Shown: positions 32,382-41,092 of the stretch, piece by piece | Layout of the letters: every line of letters begins with the position of its first letter | Position numbering within the stretch: position 1 is the first letter of the stretch | NCBI RefSeq assembly: GCF_035989285.1 | Contig: NZ_CP108513.1 | Location: 9,610,001 to 9,674,000, forward strand | Reading direction: 5' to 3' | Length of the DNA: 64,000 nucleotides | From: Streptomyces sp. NBC_01235 | GTDB lineage: Bacteria > Actinomycetota > Actinomycetes > Streptomycetales > Streptomycetaceae | Notes under the pieces: generated by a model | Seen by the model: only the letters and a program-made list of their open reading frames with translations | Databases searched by the model: none | Told to the model about the DNA's origin: nothing | Program-made: the position numbers and the translations under genes

Positions 32382-34420
32382 TGCCGACTCCAGTAGATGT
32401 GACGACGTTCGAACCGCACGCCAGGACCCTGCGACTGCCATGGCCGTTCACGGGCCGGGACGAGGAACTGGAGCTCGTCCGCCGCTCCTTGGCGGGCGCC
32501 CGGCCGGGCATCGTGATCACGGGACCGGCGGGCTGCGGCCGCACCCGCCTCGCCATGGAGGCGGTCCGCGGCACCGACTGCGCCCGGGTGGCCGGCACCC
32601 CCGAAACCCGTGATCAGTCCTTCGCCGCCTTCGCCCATCTGCTGCCCGAAGGCGTCACCCTGCACCGCGCCGTCCAACTCCTCGCGGGCATACGGCTGTT
32701 GCTGGTCGACGACGCGCACCTGCTGGACGACACCTCCGCGGCCCTGGTCCATCAGCTGGCCGTCCAGGGCCGCACCCGGCTGCTGGTCCTCGTGACGGAC
32801 GGAGCGCCCGCGCCCGGCGCCGTCTCCCGGCTGTGGACCGGCGAACTGCTGCCCCGTCTGACCCTGGAACCCCTGCCCCACGAGGAGACCGTCCAGCTCC
32901 TCACGGCCGGCGCCGGCGGGCCGCTGGAGCCCCTCACCGCCAACCGTCTGCTCCGGCTGTGCCGGGGCGACCTGCGTCTCCTGCGCGACCTGCTGGACGC
33001 GCTGCGCGAGCGGGGCCTGCTCACCCGGGGCGCGGACACCGACGAGTGGACGTGGCGCGGCCGGGTCCCGGTGACGGCGGCCCTGCGGGAACGCACCGCC
33101 GCCGTCCTCACCCGCCCCTGCCCCGACGAACGCGAGGCGCTCGACCGCCTCGCCTTCGCGGAACCGCTGCCGCTGTCGGCGGACACCCTGGACCTGCGGA
33201 CCCTCGAACGCCTGGAGGCGGACGGCCTTCTCGACGTCGCCGCCGACGAGACGACCGTCCGCCTGGCCCACCCCCTGCACGGCACGGTCCTGCGTGCCGC
33301 GGCCGGCCGGCTGCGCGCGAGGCGGCTCACCGGCCGACGGCGGTCCGTCGCGCCCGCCCTCGACGCCGAGGCGGCCGAGCTGACCCGCCGCATCGAGCGG
33401 GCCGACGTCCGCACGGCGCCGACGCCCGTGGGGGAGTGGCTCGTCGCGGAGGGGGAACCGGTACCGCCGTGGTACGCCGCCGTCCGCGCGCGGTTCTCAC
33501 GGCTGCGGGGAGAACTGCGCGAGGCGGCGGCCTGGGCGAGGGAGGGCCTGGCCGAGGCCCCGCACGACCACGTCTGCCGCACCGAACTGGCCCTGGCCGC
33601 CGCCCAGTCGGGGGAGACGGGCGCACTGGTCGAACCCCTCGCCGACCACCCGGGCACAGCCGCTTGGCCGCCCGCCGCCCGCGGAGACCTCGACACCGCC
33701 CTGAAGACCCTTGAGACCGCCGTCACCTGCTCCGCCCACGCGCACCGGCCCCTGCCCGCAGGGTCCGGCGCCGACACGGGCCAGAGCCTGTCCGCGGGTT
33801 GTGGGGCCGGCACAGCCCGCGGCGATCACGCGTCTTGCGACGCTCGCGCGGCCCGGGGCCTGTGCGAGGGGTGCGACGCTCGCGCGGCCCGGGGCCTGTC
33901 CGAGGGGTGCGACGCTCGCACCGGTCACGACCCCTACTCGGCCTACGACGCCGTCCGGCTCGGGGCCCCCGAGTGGGCCGCACCCCAGCTCCCGGCCGAC
34001 GGCGTCTTCGCCCGTCACGCCCGTGCGCTCGCGCGGGGCGACGGTCCCGCCCTGGACGCGGTGGCCGCCGAGCTTGAGGAGCGCGGGTTCCTCCTCTTCG
34101 CCGCCGAGGCGCACGCGCAGGCCGTACGCGCGCACAGCGACCCCAGCGCGGCCCGCACCGCCCGTACGCGTGCCGTCGCCCTGGCCCGACGCTGCCAGGG
34201 GGCCCGCACGCCGGCGCTGTCGGGCCTGGTCCTGGGCGAACTCACCGCCCGTCAGCGGCAGATCGTCACCCTCGCCGCGGCCGGTCTCAGTAACCGGCAG
34301 ATCGCCGAACGGCTCACCCTGTCCGTCCGTACCGTCGGCAACCACCTCTACAGCGCCTACACCCGCCTCGGCGCCGGCGACCGCGGGGCCCTGCCGTGGC
34401 TGGTGGAGCAGCCGGCCTGA
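32381..34420 (+). CDS. Large LuxR-family transcriptional regulator with ATPase domain
   Basis: A 679-aa regulator of the LAL/STAND-like type. Residues about 25-60 begin an AAA/STAND ATPase with Walker A GPAGCGRT and Walker B LLLVDDAHLLDD; a helical middle follows; the C-terminal LuxR helix-turn-helix is [20 protein letters not shown] with the recognition helix SVRTVGNHLY. ATG at 32381 follows AGGGG. The region around residues 465-520 is a Cys/Gly/Ala-rich insertion built from 36-bp DNA repeats. It is shorter than typical 900-aa LAL proteins. It may control the divergent metalloprotease. Confidence 0.88.
   Translation: MPTPVDVTTFEPHARTLRLPWPFTGRDEELELVRRSLAGARPGIVITGPAGCGRTRLAMEAVRGTDCARVAGTPETRDQSFAAFAHLLPEGVTLHRAVQLLAGIRLLLVDDAHLLDDTSAALVHQLAVQGRTRLLVLVTDGAPAPGAVSRLWTGELLPRLTLEPLPHEETVQLLTAGAGGPLEPLTANRLLRLCRGDLRLLRDLLDALRERGLLTRGADTDEWTWRGRVPVTAALRERTAAVLTRPCPDEREALDRLAFAEPLPLSADTLDLRTLERLEADGLLDVAADETTVRLAHPLHGTVLRAAAGRLRARRLTGRRRSVAPALDAEAAELTRRIERADVRTAPTPVGEWLVAEGEPVPPWYAAVRARFSRLRGELREAAAWAREGLAEAPHDHVCRTELALAAAQSGETGALVEPLADHPGTAAWPPAARGDLDTALKTLETAVTCSAHAHRPLPAGSGADTGQSLSAGCGAGTARGDHASCDARAARGLCEGCDARAARGLSEGCDARTGHDPYSAYDAVRLGAPEWAAPQLPADGVFARHARALARGDGPALDAVAAELEERGFLLFAAEAHAQAVRAHSDPSAARTARTRAVALARRCQGARTPALSGLVLGELTARQRQIVTLAAAGLSNRQIAERLTLSVRTVGNHLYSAYTRLGAGDRGALPWLVEQPA
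33838..33925. repeat. 36-bp in-frame tandem repeat, about 2.4 copies
   Basis: Units begin CGACGCTCGC at 33838, 33874 and 33910. They encode a 12-residue Cys-containing repeat (CDARAARGLCEG type) in the LuxR regulator, with similar degenerate Cys-Gly sequence just upstream. Confidence 0.92.
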
Positions 34421-34441
34421 GCAGGCCGGGCCCAGGGCGTG

Positions 34442-37060
34442 TCACGCCGCGCCGAACGCCGTGAACGCCCACCCCGTCGCCTGGTGCAGCGCGTCCCCCG
34501 GCAGCGAGGCGCGCGCGTCCCGCAGGGCCTCCGCCAGGGACAGACCGGCGCCGAGGCTCTTGTGCAGGGCCAGCATCAGCGGGACGACCGCCGCGTCGTT
34601 GACGGGCGCGCTGCTCGCCACCACGCCCGCCGTACCCAGCGGCAGCAACGCCGTGACCAGGCCCAGGAGTTCGTCGGCGCCGACCGAGGCGAGCCGGGCG
34701 GTGTCGCAGCTGGACAGGATGATCCGGTACGGGCTGCGGGCGAGCCGCTCGAAGTCGTGGACGATCAGCGGACCGTCCGCCATGCGCAGCGACGAGAACA
34801 TCGGGCTGTCGGCGCGGAACGTGCCGTGCGCGGCGATGTGCGCCAGCGCCGCTCCGTCCAACTCCCTCAGCACGCGCGGCACATGGGCGTCGGCCTGCTC
34901 CAGCACGATCGGTGCGCCGTACCGTCCGGCCACCTCCGGCACCTCCGCCCCGCCGGTCGCGAGCCCCGGTCCCCGCACCAGGACCTGTCGGCCGCCCGGC
35001 GGCGGCTCGGTCTCCCGCGCCCGCAGCCAGCCACTGGCCGACGGAGACACACTGACCACCCGCTCCCGCAGCGACGGCAGCAGCGCCCACGGCACCCGGT
35101 GCAGCCGGGCCGGCGGCACCACCACCAGGGGACCCGGGCCCAGGTGCTCCGCCGCCTCGCCCAGCAGCAGTTCCTCCAGCCGTCGCCCCGCAGCCTCCAC
35201 CACCGGCAGCCGGCCCTCCGCCCCGGGATGGGCCAGCCGTCGCAGCCCGGCCTGGACGTGCTCGGCCTCCCGTTCCGCCTCGGCCAGCAGCCCGCCCGCG
35301 AACCGGCGCACCCGCCCGCCCCCGCACAGCAGCGCCTGAACCCGCCCGTCCAGTACGGCGAGTTCGATCAGCCCTCCCTCGCCGAGCCGCTCCAGCAGCC
35401 GGCCCGCGTCGAACCGGTCGCCGCCGAACCGGTCGCCGCCCCAGGGCGTGACCCCGCGGATGTGCAGGGTCCGGGAGCGGATCTCCCGCTCCAGGCGCCG
35501 CTGTTCACGCTCCAGAGTCGGCACCGGCCTGCCTTCCATCCGGGCAGCCTCCGCGCGGTCGGCGATCACCCGGAACGCGGTCAGCCCGCTCAGCAGCGCC
35601 GGGTCGGCCGGCGGCCGGGTGGGCGGCGTCGACAGCGCCGTGGCCCGCCAGCGTTCGCTCCACACCAGCAACTGCCGTGGCCCGCCCCGTTCCAGACTGA
35701 CCTCCTGGGCCAGCGCGGCGAGTTCGGCGCCCTGCGCGGTGGCCCGGGCCCGCAGTTCGGAGGCGCCCAGCGTCGTGCGGTGGTCGTCGAGGACGTCGAG
35801 TCCGCGCCGGCAGGCCTCCAGCACACCCCGGCCCGAGCCGGCGGCCCGCGCCCACAGGGCCTGCGCCGCCCAGCCCGTCATCCGAGCCAGCGGCGGGCCG
35901 CTGCGCCGGCTGCGGGCGGCGATCTGCAGATAGCGTTCGGCGTCCGTCGTCCAGTTCAGTTCCAGCGCGATCCGGCCCGCCAGCAGCCAGGCCTCCGGGG
36001 CGGCCGGCGCCTGGAAGGCGGCGAGCCGCTCGGCGAGCCTGGCGGCGTCCGCGACCAGCCGGCCCGAGGCGCGCCCGGTGGCCACCCGGGCCTCGATCAG
36101 CACCAGTCGCGCGTGCGTCTCCCACCAGGTGCGCCGCTGCCCCGCGAAGAGCCGCTCGGCCACCGCCGCGCGCGCGATCGCCGTCCCCGGATCACCCGCC
36201 AGCCGCGCCGCCTTCGCGGCCGCCAGCAGCAGCTCCGCCTTGCGCGTGGACTGCCCGCCGATGCCGTCCAGCACCCCTATGGCGGCGTCCGCCTCGGCCA
36301 GTGCCTCCGGTGCGAGTCCGGCCGCCATCAGGACCTCGCAGCGCCGGATGTTGAGCATGAACGTCGGCGTGCCGAGCTTGGCGTAGCGCTCCTCCGCCTC
36401 GTCGAGGAGCCGCAGCGCGGCAGGAACATCCCCGGAGCGGAACGCGGCCAGCCCCCGGCTCTCCACCGCGTCCGCCTTGTCGTGCTCCTGGCCGGTGGTG
36501 TCCCACAGCGCCTCGGCGGCCGTGAAGTCCGCCTCGGCCCGGTCCACCGCCCCGAGGGCCAGGTGCACGGTGGCGCGCAGAGTGAGGGCGCGCGCCGTCC
36601 AGATGACGTCGTCCGCCCCGCGCAGCACGGGAATCGCCCGGCGTACGTCCTCCAGCGCCTCGCGATGCAGGCCGAGCACCCACAAGGAGTAGGCCCGCCG
36701 GTACAGCACGCGCGCGCGGGTGTGGCCCGTGCCGCGCTCGACGCCGCGCTCGAACGCCGCCAGCCCCTGCCGGGTGCGGCCCGCGTGCACCAGGGCCACG
36801 CCGAGCGTGCCGAGGACGTCCGCCTCCCGCTCGGCCGAGTCCGAGCGCGCCGCGAGATCCCGGGCGCGCCGTAGATGGTCCAGGGCGAGACGCATGTCGC
36901 CCCAGTCCCGCTGCCAGATGCCGATCACCTGGTGGGCGACCGAGGCGTGCAACGGCGTCGGATCGGTGTCGAGCACTCCTTCCGCCCGCGACAACGCTTC
37001 GCTGGGGGCGGCGAACACCATCGGCAGCAGTTCGAGAACCCTGTCGTTTCCCGCTGTCAC
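34442..37060 (-). CDS. TPR-CHAT protein (caspase-fold protease domain)
   Basis: An 872-aa protein from GTG 37060. The N-terminal two thirds are helical repeats of TPR type (for example LGTLGVALVHAGRTRQGLAAF and RAYSLWVLGLHREALEDV). The C-terminal domain is CHAT, a caspase/separase-fold peptidase: the catalytic pair is His745 in HIAAHGTFR and Cys785 in ILSSCDTARL. No membrane segment or signal is seen. CHAT-TPR proteins are used as proteolytic effectors or regulators in several bacterial systems. It is divergent from the small peptide, subtilase and sigma gene set. The start is uncertain; longer frames overlap the divergent gene and are unlikely. Confidence 0.88.
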   Translation of the reverse strand: MTAGNDRVLELLPMVFAAPSEALSRAEGVLDTDPTPLHASVAHQVIGIWQRDWGDMRLALDHLRRARDLAARSDSAEREADVLGTLGVALVHAGRTRQGLAAFERGVERGTGHTRARVLYRRAYSLWVLGLHREALEDVRRAIPVLRGADDVIWTARALTLRATVHLALGAVDRAEADFTAAEALWDTTGQEHDKADAVESRGLAAFRSGDVPAALRLLDEAEERYAKLGTPTFMLNIRRCEVLMAAGLAPEALAEADAAIGVLDGIGGQSTRKAELLLAAAKAARLAGDPGTAIARAAVAERLFAGQRRTWWETHARLVLIEARVATGRASGRLVADAARLAERLAAFQAPAAPEAWLLAGRIALELNWTTDAERYLQIAARSRRSGPPLARMTGWAAQALWARAAGSGRGVLEACRRGLDVLDDHRTTLGASELRARATAQGAELAALAQEVSLERGGPRQLLVWSERWRATALSTPPTRPPADPALLSGLTAFRVIADRAEAARMEGRPVPTLEREQRRLEREIRSRTLHIRGVTPWGGDRFGGDRFDAGRLLERLGEGGLIELAVLDGRVQALLCGGGRVRRFAGGLLAEAEREAEHVQAGLRRLAHPGAEGRLPVVEAAGRRLEELLLGEAAEHLGPGPLVVVPPARLHRVPWALLPSLRERVVSVSPSASGWLRARETEPPPGGRQVLVRGPGLATGGAEVPEVAGRYGAPIVLEQADAHVPRVLRELDGAALAHIAAHGTFRADSPMFSSLRMADGPLIVHDFERLARSPYRIILSSCDTARLASVGADELLGLVTALLPLGTAGVVASSAPVNDAAVVPLMLALHKSLGAGLSLAEALRDARASLPGDALHQATGWAFTAFGAA

Positions 37061-37154
37061 TCCACGGATGGTAGTGCTCCGGTCTGCACGCCACACCGGT
37101 TCGGCAGCGTATCCACCAGTAACAATTGGACGTCGAGTCAACGAAGTCGGCGCA

Positions 37155-37277
37155 ATGAGGGGGCGCGCGGCCGCTGCCGCACCACCCGACTCCGCAACCG
37201 CACCACCCGAACCCGTCGTCGCACCACCTGTATCAGACGACCTCCTCGCGGGTCTTGCTGACGACCACCGGCTGTAG
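37155..37277 (+). CDS. Small Pro/Ala-rich peptide upstream of the subtilase
   Basis: A 40-aa frame from ATG 37155 to TAG 37277, 13 bases before the subtilase start. It reads as a Pro/Ala-rich N-terminal part with APP repeats and a different, acidic-amphipathic end (VSDDLLAGLADDHRL). The ribosome binding site is weak. The change of character and the tight spacing to the protease argue for a real peptide, perhaps a substrate, inhibitor or ligand of the protease, but a non-coding leader is possible. Confidence 0.4.
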   Translation: MRGRAAAAAPPDSATAPPEPVVAPPVSDDLLAGLADDHRL

Positions 37278-37290
37278 GGGAGGACATGCC

Positions 37291-38712
37291 ATGGCACCAC
37301 AGCGTTTCCACGAGCAGTTCGACCAGATCCAACGCGCGCTGTCCGACGTCCCGTTGGCGATGGGGCCGGACGACTCCGCCGAGTTCATCTACGAGAAGGG
37401 AGTCGTCCTCGCCCGTGACGGCGAGGAGGCCCAGGTCGTCGAGGACGCCGTCCGCTCGCACTTCACCGCGACCGAGGGCCTCGTCCCGGATCATGTGCGC
37501 CGGGCGGGCCCGCAGACCAACCGCTCCGGGATCACCCGCGTCCGGGTCGGCGACCCGGGGGAGGGCGGCCGCGCCGGCGACCACACCGTGGCGGGTGCCC
37601 TGCGCGCGCTGCGGGAGGCGGAGGGACGCGCGGGCCGTCGACTGGTCAGCCGCAACCACGTGGTGTCGATCGCGGTCAACGCCTGCCCCGGTGACGAGCC
37701 GGTGCCCGCCCCGCGCACCGAGCCGCCCAACCCGTCCGCGGCCCAGGAGGCCCACGATGCGGACGGCGCCGTCGGTGTGCTCGTCATCGACACCGGTCTG
37801 ACGCACGACTACCGCTCCTACCCGCTGCTGGCCCACACCGAGGGCGACGCCCAGCTCAGGGAGACCGACGAGGACGGGATCCTCCAGCAGTACGTCGGCC
37901 ACGGCACGTTCATCGCCGGACTCGTCGCGGCCGTCGCCCCCAACACCGACGTCACCGTGCGGAACACACTCAACGACGCCGGCGCGATCCTGGAGTCCGA
38001 GTTCGGCGAGAAGCTCTTCGACGCCGTCGAGGACGGCTGGCCCGACATCATCAGCCTCTCCGCAGGAACCTCCAACGGCCGCGTCGACGGCCTGCTCGGC
38101 GTGGCCGCGTTCATGGAGGAACTCCGCGCGCACGACACCCTGTTGGTGGCCGCCGCCGGCAACAACGCCAGCGCCGCGCCCTTCTGGCCCGCCGCCTACG
38201 CCGCCCTGCCCGACTACGCCGACGCGGTGCTGTCGGTGGGCGCGCTGCGCGGCGACGGCGAGTTCGGCGCCTGCTTCAGCAACCACGGCGCCTGGGTGAA
38301 GGTGTACGCCCCCGGCGAGCGCCTCACCAGCGCCCTCACCGGCTTCGACACACCCGTCCCGTACGTCTACCAGCACTCCACCTACGAGGCCTGCCGCTAC
38401 GGCTTCACCTACTCCTGCACCTGCCGATCTCCACGCCACACCGGTGTGTTGAGCGAGGCGCAGCAGGTCACCCCGGGCAAGCCGGACCAGGTGATGTTCG
38501 AGGGGCTGGCCGCCTGGAGCGGGACGTCCTTCGCGACTCCGGTGGTGGCCGGGCTCGTCGCCGCCTGCATGACCGCGCACCAGGAGACCGATCCACGTGC
38601 CGCCGCCCGCCGACTGCTCACCGCGAACACCGAGTTCGCCGAGGTGCGTGGGGCCCACGTACTGGCCCTGCGTCCGCCCACCTGGCGCCCGGTCCAGGTC
38701 GGTCCGGCGTGA
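37291..38712 (+). CDS. Intracellular subtilisin-like serine protease (S8)
   Basis: A 473-aa S8 peptidase with complete catalytic triad: Asp167 (VLVIDTGL), His204 (YVGHGTFIAG) and Ser413 (WSGTSFATPVVAG). The oxyanion Asn is in AAAGNNASAAP. There is no signal peptide, so it acts in the cytoplasm. Residues 1-155 are a non-catalytic N-terminal domain. A Cys-rich insertion around residues 365-385 (ACRYGFTYSCTC) precedes the Ser region and is unusual. GGGGAGG precedes the ATG at 37291. It lies between the divergent CHAT protease and the sigma factor, suggesting a protease pair under shared control. Confidence 0.92.
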   Translation: MAPQRFHEQFDQIQRALSDVPLAMGPDDSAEFIYEKGVVLARDGEEAQVVEDAVRSHFTATEGLVPDHVRRAGPQTNRSGITRVRVGDPGEGGRAGDHTVAGALRALREAEGRAGRRLVSRNHVVSIAVNACPGDEPVPAPRTEPPNPSAAQEAHDADGAVGVLVIDTGLTHDYRSYPLLAHTEGDAQLRETDEDGILQQYVGHGTFIAGLVAAVAPNTDVTVRNTLNDAGAILESEFGEKLFDAVEDGWPDIISLSAGTSNGRVDGLLGVAAFMEELRAHDTLLVAAAGNNASAAPFWPAAYAALPDYADAVLSVGALRGDGEFGACFSNHGAWVKVYAPGERLTSALTGFDTPVPYVYQHSTYEACRYGFTYSCTCRSPRHTGVLSEAQQVTPGKPDQVMFEGLAAWSGTSFATPVVAGLVAACMTAHQETDPRAAARRLLTANTEFAEVRGAHVLALRPPTWRPVQVGPA

Positions 38713-38782
38713 GGGCATCATGAGGTCCGAGACGAGCCCCGCCACGGCGTACGATGACAGGCCGTACACGAGGGGTGGGACC

Positions 38783-39358
38783 GTGGACCGTACTGATGTC
38801 GGCGCGCTCGTCCGGTCCGCCGTCGACGGTGACACGGCGGCCTGGAAAGCGCTGGTGGACGGGCTGAGCCCGTTGGTCTGGTCCGTCGTGCGCGCGCACC
38901 GGCTCTCCGACGCCGACGGCCACGAGGTGTACCAGACCGTCTGGTTCCGCTTCGCCCAGCATCTCGGTCGGATCCGCGAGCCGCACAAGGCGGGTTCCTG
39001 GCTCGCGAGCACCGCGCGCAACGAGTGCCTGAAAGTGATCAAGGGCTTGAGGCGGTTGACGCCGACCGACGATCCCCAGCTGCTCGACCGGGCCAGTGAG
39101 GAACGGACTCCTGAGCAGTCGGTCCTCGACTCGGAGGAGGCGGCCGCGCAGAGCGAGCGCGTGCGGTTCCTGTGGCAGGAGTTCGAGGCGCTCGGCGACC
39201 GCTGCCGACAACTGCTGCGGGTGCTGATCGCCTCGCCGCCGCCCAGCTATCAGGAGGTGTCGGCCGCGCTGGGCATCGCCGTCGGCAGCATCGGACCGAT
39301 GCGCCAGCGATGTCTGCGCCGCCTGCGCGCCCGACTCGACGCACGGGGAGCCCTGTGA
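38783..39358 (+). CDS. Sigma-70 family (ECF-like) RNA polymerase sigma factor
   Basis: A 191-aa two-domain sigma factor. Region 2 is LVRSAVDGDTAAWKALVDGL through DADGHEVYQTVWFRFAQHL; region 4 is FEALGDRCRQLLRVLIASPPPSYQEVSAALGIAVGSIGPMRQRCLRRLR. GTG 38783 follows GAGGGGTGGGA; ATG 38720 in frame is an alternative start, and TACGAT at 38748 could be a -10 element for the GTG. It overlaps the next gene by GTGA. No typical zinc anti-sigma factor is nearby, so the adjacent 165-aa protein or the proteases may regulate it. Confidence 0.88.
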   Translation: MDRTDVGALVRSAVDGDTAAWKALVDGLSPLVWSVVRAHRLSDADGHEVYQTVWFRFAQHLGRIREPHKAGSWLASTARNECLKVIKGLRRLTPTDDPQLLDRASEERTPEQSVLDSEEAAAQSERVRFLWQEFEALGDRCRQLLRVLIASPPPSYQEVSAALGIAVGSIGPMRQRCLRRLRARLDARGAL

Positions 39359-39852
39359 ACGCCATGAACGACGACGAGCGAGACGACATCTTCGGCGAAG
39401 TCCCCTTCGTCGACGAGGAGTTCGACCACGACCGGCTGGAGGAGGAACTCCGCCAGGCCGCCGCCATCCTGGACCCGGTGCCGGCCGAACTGCGGCGGGC
39501 CGCCATCGAGGCCTACGCCCTGCACGACCTGGACGCCCGGATCGCCGAGCTGACGTTCGACTCGCTGGTCGACGCCCTCCCGGTGCGGGGAGCGGAGGAC
39601 GTGCCGCGGATGCTGACCTTCCACACGGGTGGGCTGACGGTCGACGTCGAGGTGACCGGGGAGGGGCTCATGGGGCAGCTGCTGCCGCCCCAGTCGGCCT
39701 CCATCGAGGTCCTGCACGGCCCCCGGGCGGGCGCCGCCCTCACTGCCGACGACATGGGCCGCTTCGCCTGCGAAACACCGCCCACCGGCCCGTTCGCCCT
39801 ACGCCTGCGGACCGGCGGGGAGGTTGTCGTCACGGAGTGGCTGCGCGCCTGA
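39355..39852 (+). CDS. Uncharacterised 165-aa protein coupled to the sigma factor
   Basis: Not recognised. The first 70 residues are acidic and helical (DDERDDIFGEVPFVDEEFDHDRLEEELRQ, split: DIFGEVPFVDEE, then LRQAAAILDPVPAELRRAAIEAYAL); residues 80-165 look like a small beta-sandwich (LTFHTGGLTVDVEV, GEVVVTEW). No membrane helix or zinc motif is present, so it is not a classical anti-sigma factor, but its 4-base overlap with the sigma gene suggests a functional partner. It may be the modulator of the sigma factor or a target of the proteases. Confidence 0.72.
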   Translation: MNAMNDDERDDIFGEVPFVDEEFDHDRLEEELRQAAAILDPVPAELRRAAIEAYALHDLDARIAELTFDSLVDALPVRGAEDVPRMLTFHTGGLTVDVEVTGEGLMGQLLPPQSASIEVLHGPRAGAALTADDMGRFACETPPTGPFALRLRTGGEVVVTEWLRA

Positions 39853-39886
39853 GCCCCGAGAGCTCGCGCCTGACGGCGCGCCTGAA

Positions 39887-40148
39887 GTGCGGTGCCGTCC
39901 ACCTTGCTTGACGGATCGTCAGCTCGGTGTGGCCGAACCGCGGATCGTTGGGCACCGTACGTCCGCGTAGCGGGTGGCCGTGCCAGGCCCGGCCCTCGCC
40001 GTGCGGCAGGCGGATCCGGGTCAGCGGGCCCTCCCGCATCGGCCCGGCCAGGACCGGGGTCGAACTCCGTGTCGTTCAGGTCGAGCGAGGGCCGGTCCCG
40101 CAGCCGGGGTGGGGCCCGGCCGGTCAGCGTGGTGGTCTCCTCGGCCAT
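39887..40148 (-). pseudogene. Cytochrome P450 N-terminal remnant, frameshifted
   Basis: From ATG 40148 (after GGAGGG) the frame starts like a P450 (RDRPSLDLNDTEFDP), then loses frame by one base; the P450 continues as MREGPLTRIRLPHGEGRAW, shifts again through what should read TRYADVR, and resumes as NDPRFGHTELTIRQ and APHF. The rest of the gene, including the haem site, is absent. It is a relic of about 90 codons with at least two frameshifts. Confidence 0.7.
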
Positions 40149-40205
40149 GCCCTCCAACCTCGCCGGCCCGGTTCGCCTGCCGCGCGGGAGCGCTCCGGCC
40201 CAAGG

Positions 40206-41006
40206 TCAGCCGGTGACGGCGGCCACGAGGGACGCCAGCGCCGAGGCGAGCCGGGTGAGCCCCGGGCCGGCCGGACCGCCCGGCTCGGTCATGTACGTGT
40301 CCCGCCGGATCTCCACCATCAGCGCGCTCACCCGCGGCTCCGTCCCGTAGTACTCCAGGGGCACGTACGTCCCGGAGAACGGGCTGTCGAGCCCGGTCTC
40401 CCCGACCGCCGTCCCGAACGCCTCCCGCGCGGCGGCGAGCAGCCCGGGCGGGGTGTGGAAGGCGTCGGTACCCAGACAGACCGGCGGCCGCGGCCCCTCC
40501 CCGTGCAGCTCGTAGGGCAGCGGCCGGCTGGGATAGGAGTGCACGTCGACGACGACGGCCCGCCCGACGGCCGCCAGCCGCTCGGCGACAGCGTCGGTCA
40601 TCGCCTGCGCGTACGGCCGGAAGTAGCGTGCGACCAGCGGCTCGGGGTCGGTCTCCGCGAGCCGCAGCACCTCGCGATGCGTGGTCCGCGTGTAGACGGC
40701 ACCCATGCCGACGGCCCGCATCTCCTCCCGCTCGTCCGGGAACCGCTCCGGATCGACGACCAGCCGCGACAGCCGGTTCACGAACCGCCAGGGCGTCACG
40801 CCCGCCAGACTGGCCGCCTCCTCGGCGATCTCCGCGGTGTGCGAGTCGGTGATGTGGTCCAGCTCCCGCTCCAGCGCCCCGTCGTCCAGCACGATGCCCG
40901 CCCGCACCTCGGCCGGTATCTCCCGCGCCGAGTGCGGCACATGCAGGATCACCGGTGAGCCGGAGGCACCGGGCAGGAACGCGAAGGACGGTGCGGCAGG
41001 GGTCAT
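40206..41006 (-). CDS. N-formylglutamate amidohydrolase-like protein
   Basis: A 266-aa member of the FGase family. It shows VILHVPHSAREIPAEVRAGI at the N-terminus, the EMRAVGMGAVYTRTTHREV region, VVVDVHSYPSRPLPYE (metal/substrate His) and LMVEIRRDTYM. The family hydrolyses N-formylglutamate in histidine degradation, and some members act on other N-acyl amino acids. No other hut gene is next to it, so the role is open. It stands alone, divergent from the DUF5713 gene with 86 bases between. Confidence 0.85.
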   Translation of the reverse strand: MTPAAPSFAFLPGASGSPVILHVPHSAREIPAEVRAGIVLDDGALERELDHITDSHTAEIAEEAASLAGVTPWRFVNRLSRLVVDPERFPDEREEMRAVGMGAVYTRTTHREVLRLAETDPEPLVARYFRPYAQAMTDAVAERLAAVGRAVVVDVHSYPSRPLPYELHGEGPRPPVCLGTDAFHTPPGLLAAAREAFGTAVGETGLDSPFSGTYVPLEYYGTEPRVSALMVEIRRDTYMTEPGGPAGPGLTRLASALASLVAAVTG

Positions 41007-41092
41007 GAGGCTGCTCCCGGGGCGTTGTCAGTGGTGTGGTGCATGATCGGAGGTGCCATCACAACACGGTCGGGGAAGGGCGGGAGAACGGC

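Noticed and set aside
37061..37300. CHAT protein extended to a start at 37300
   Set aside because: The extension overlaps the divergent peptide and subtilase start, is low in complexity, and begins before the TPR region without a ribosome binding site.
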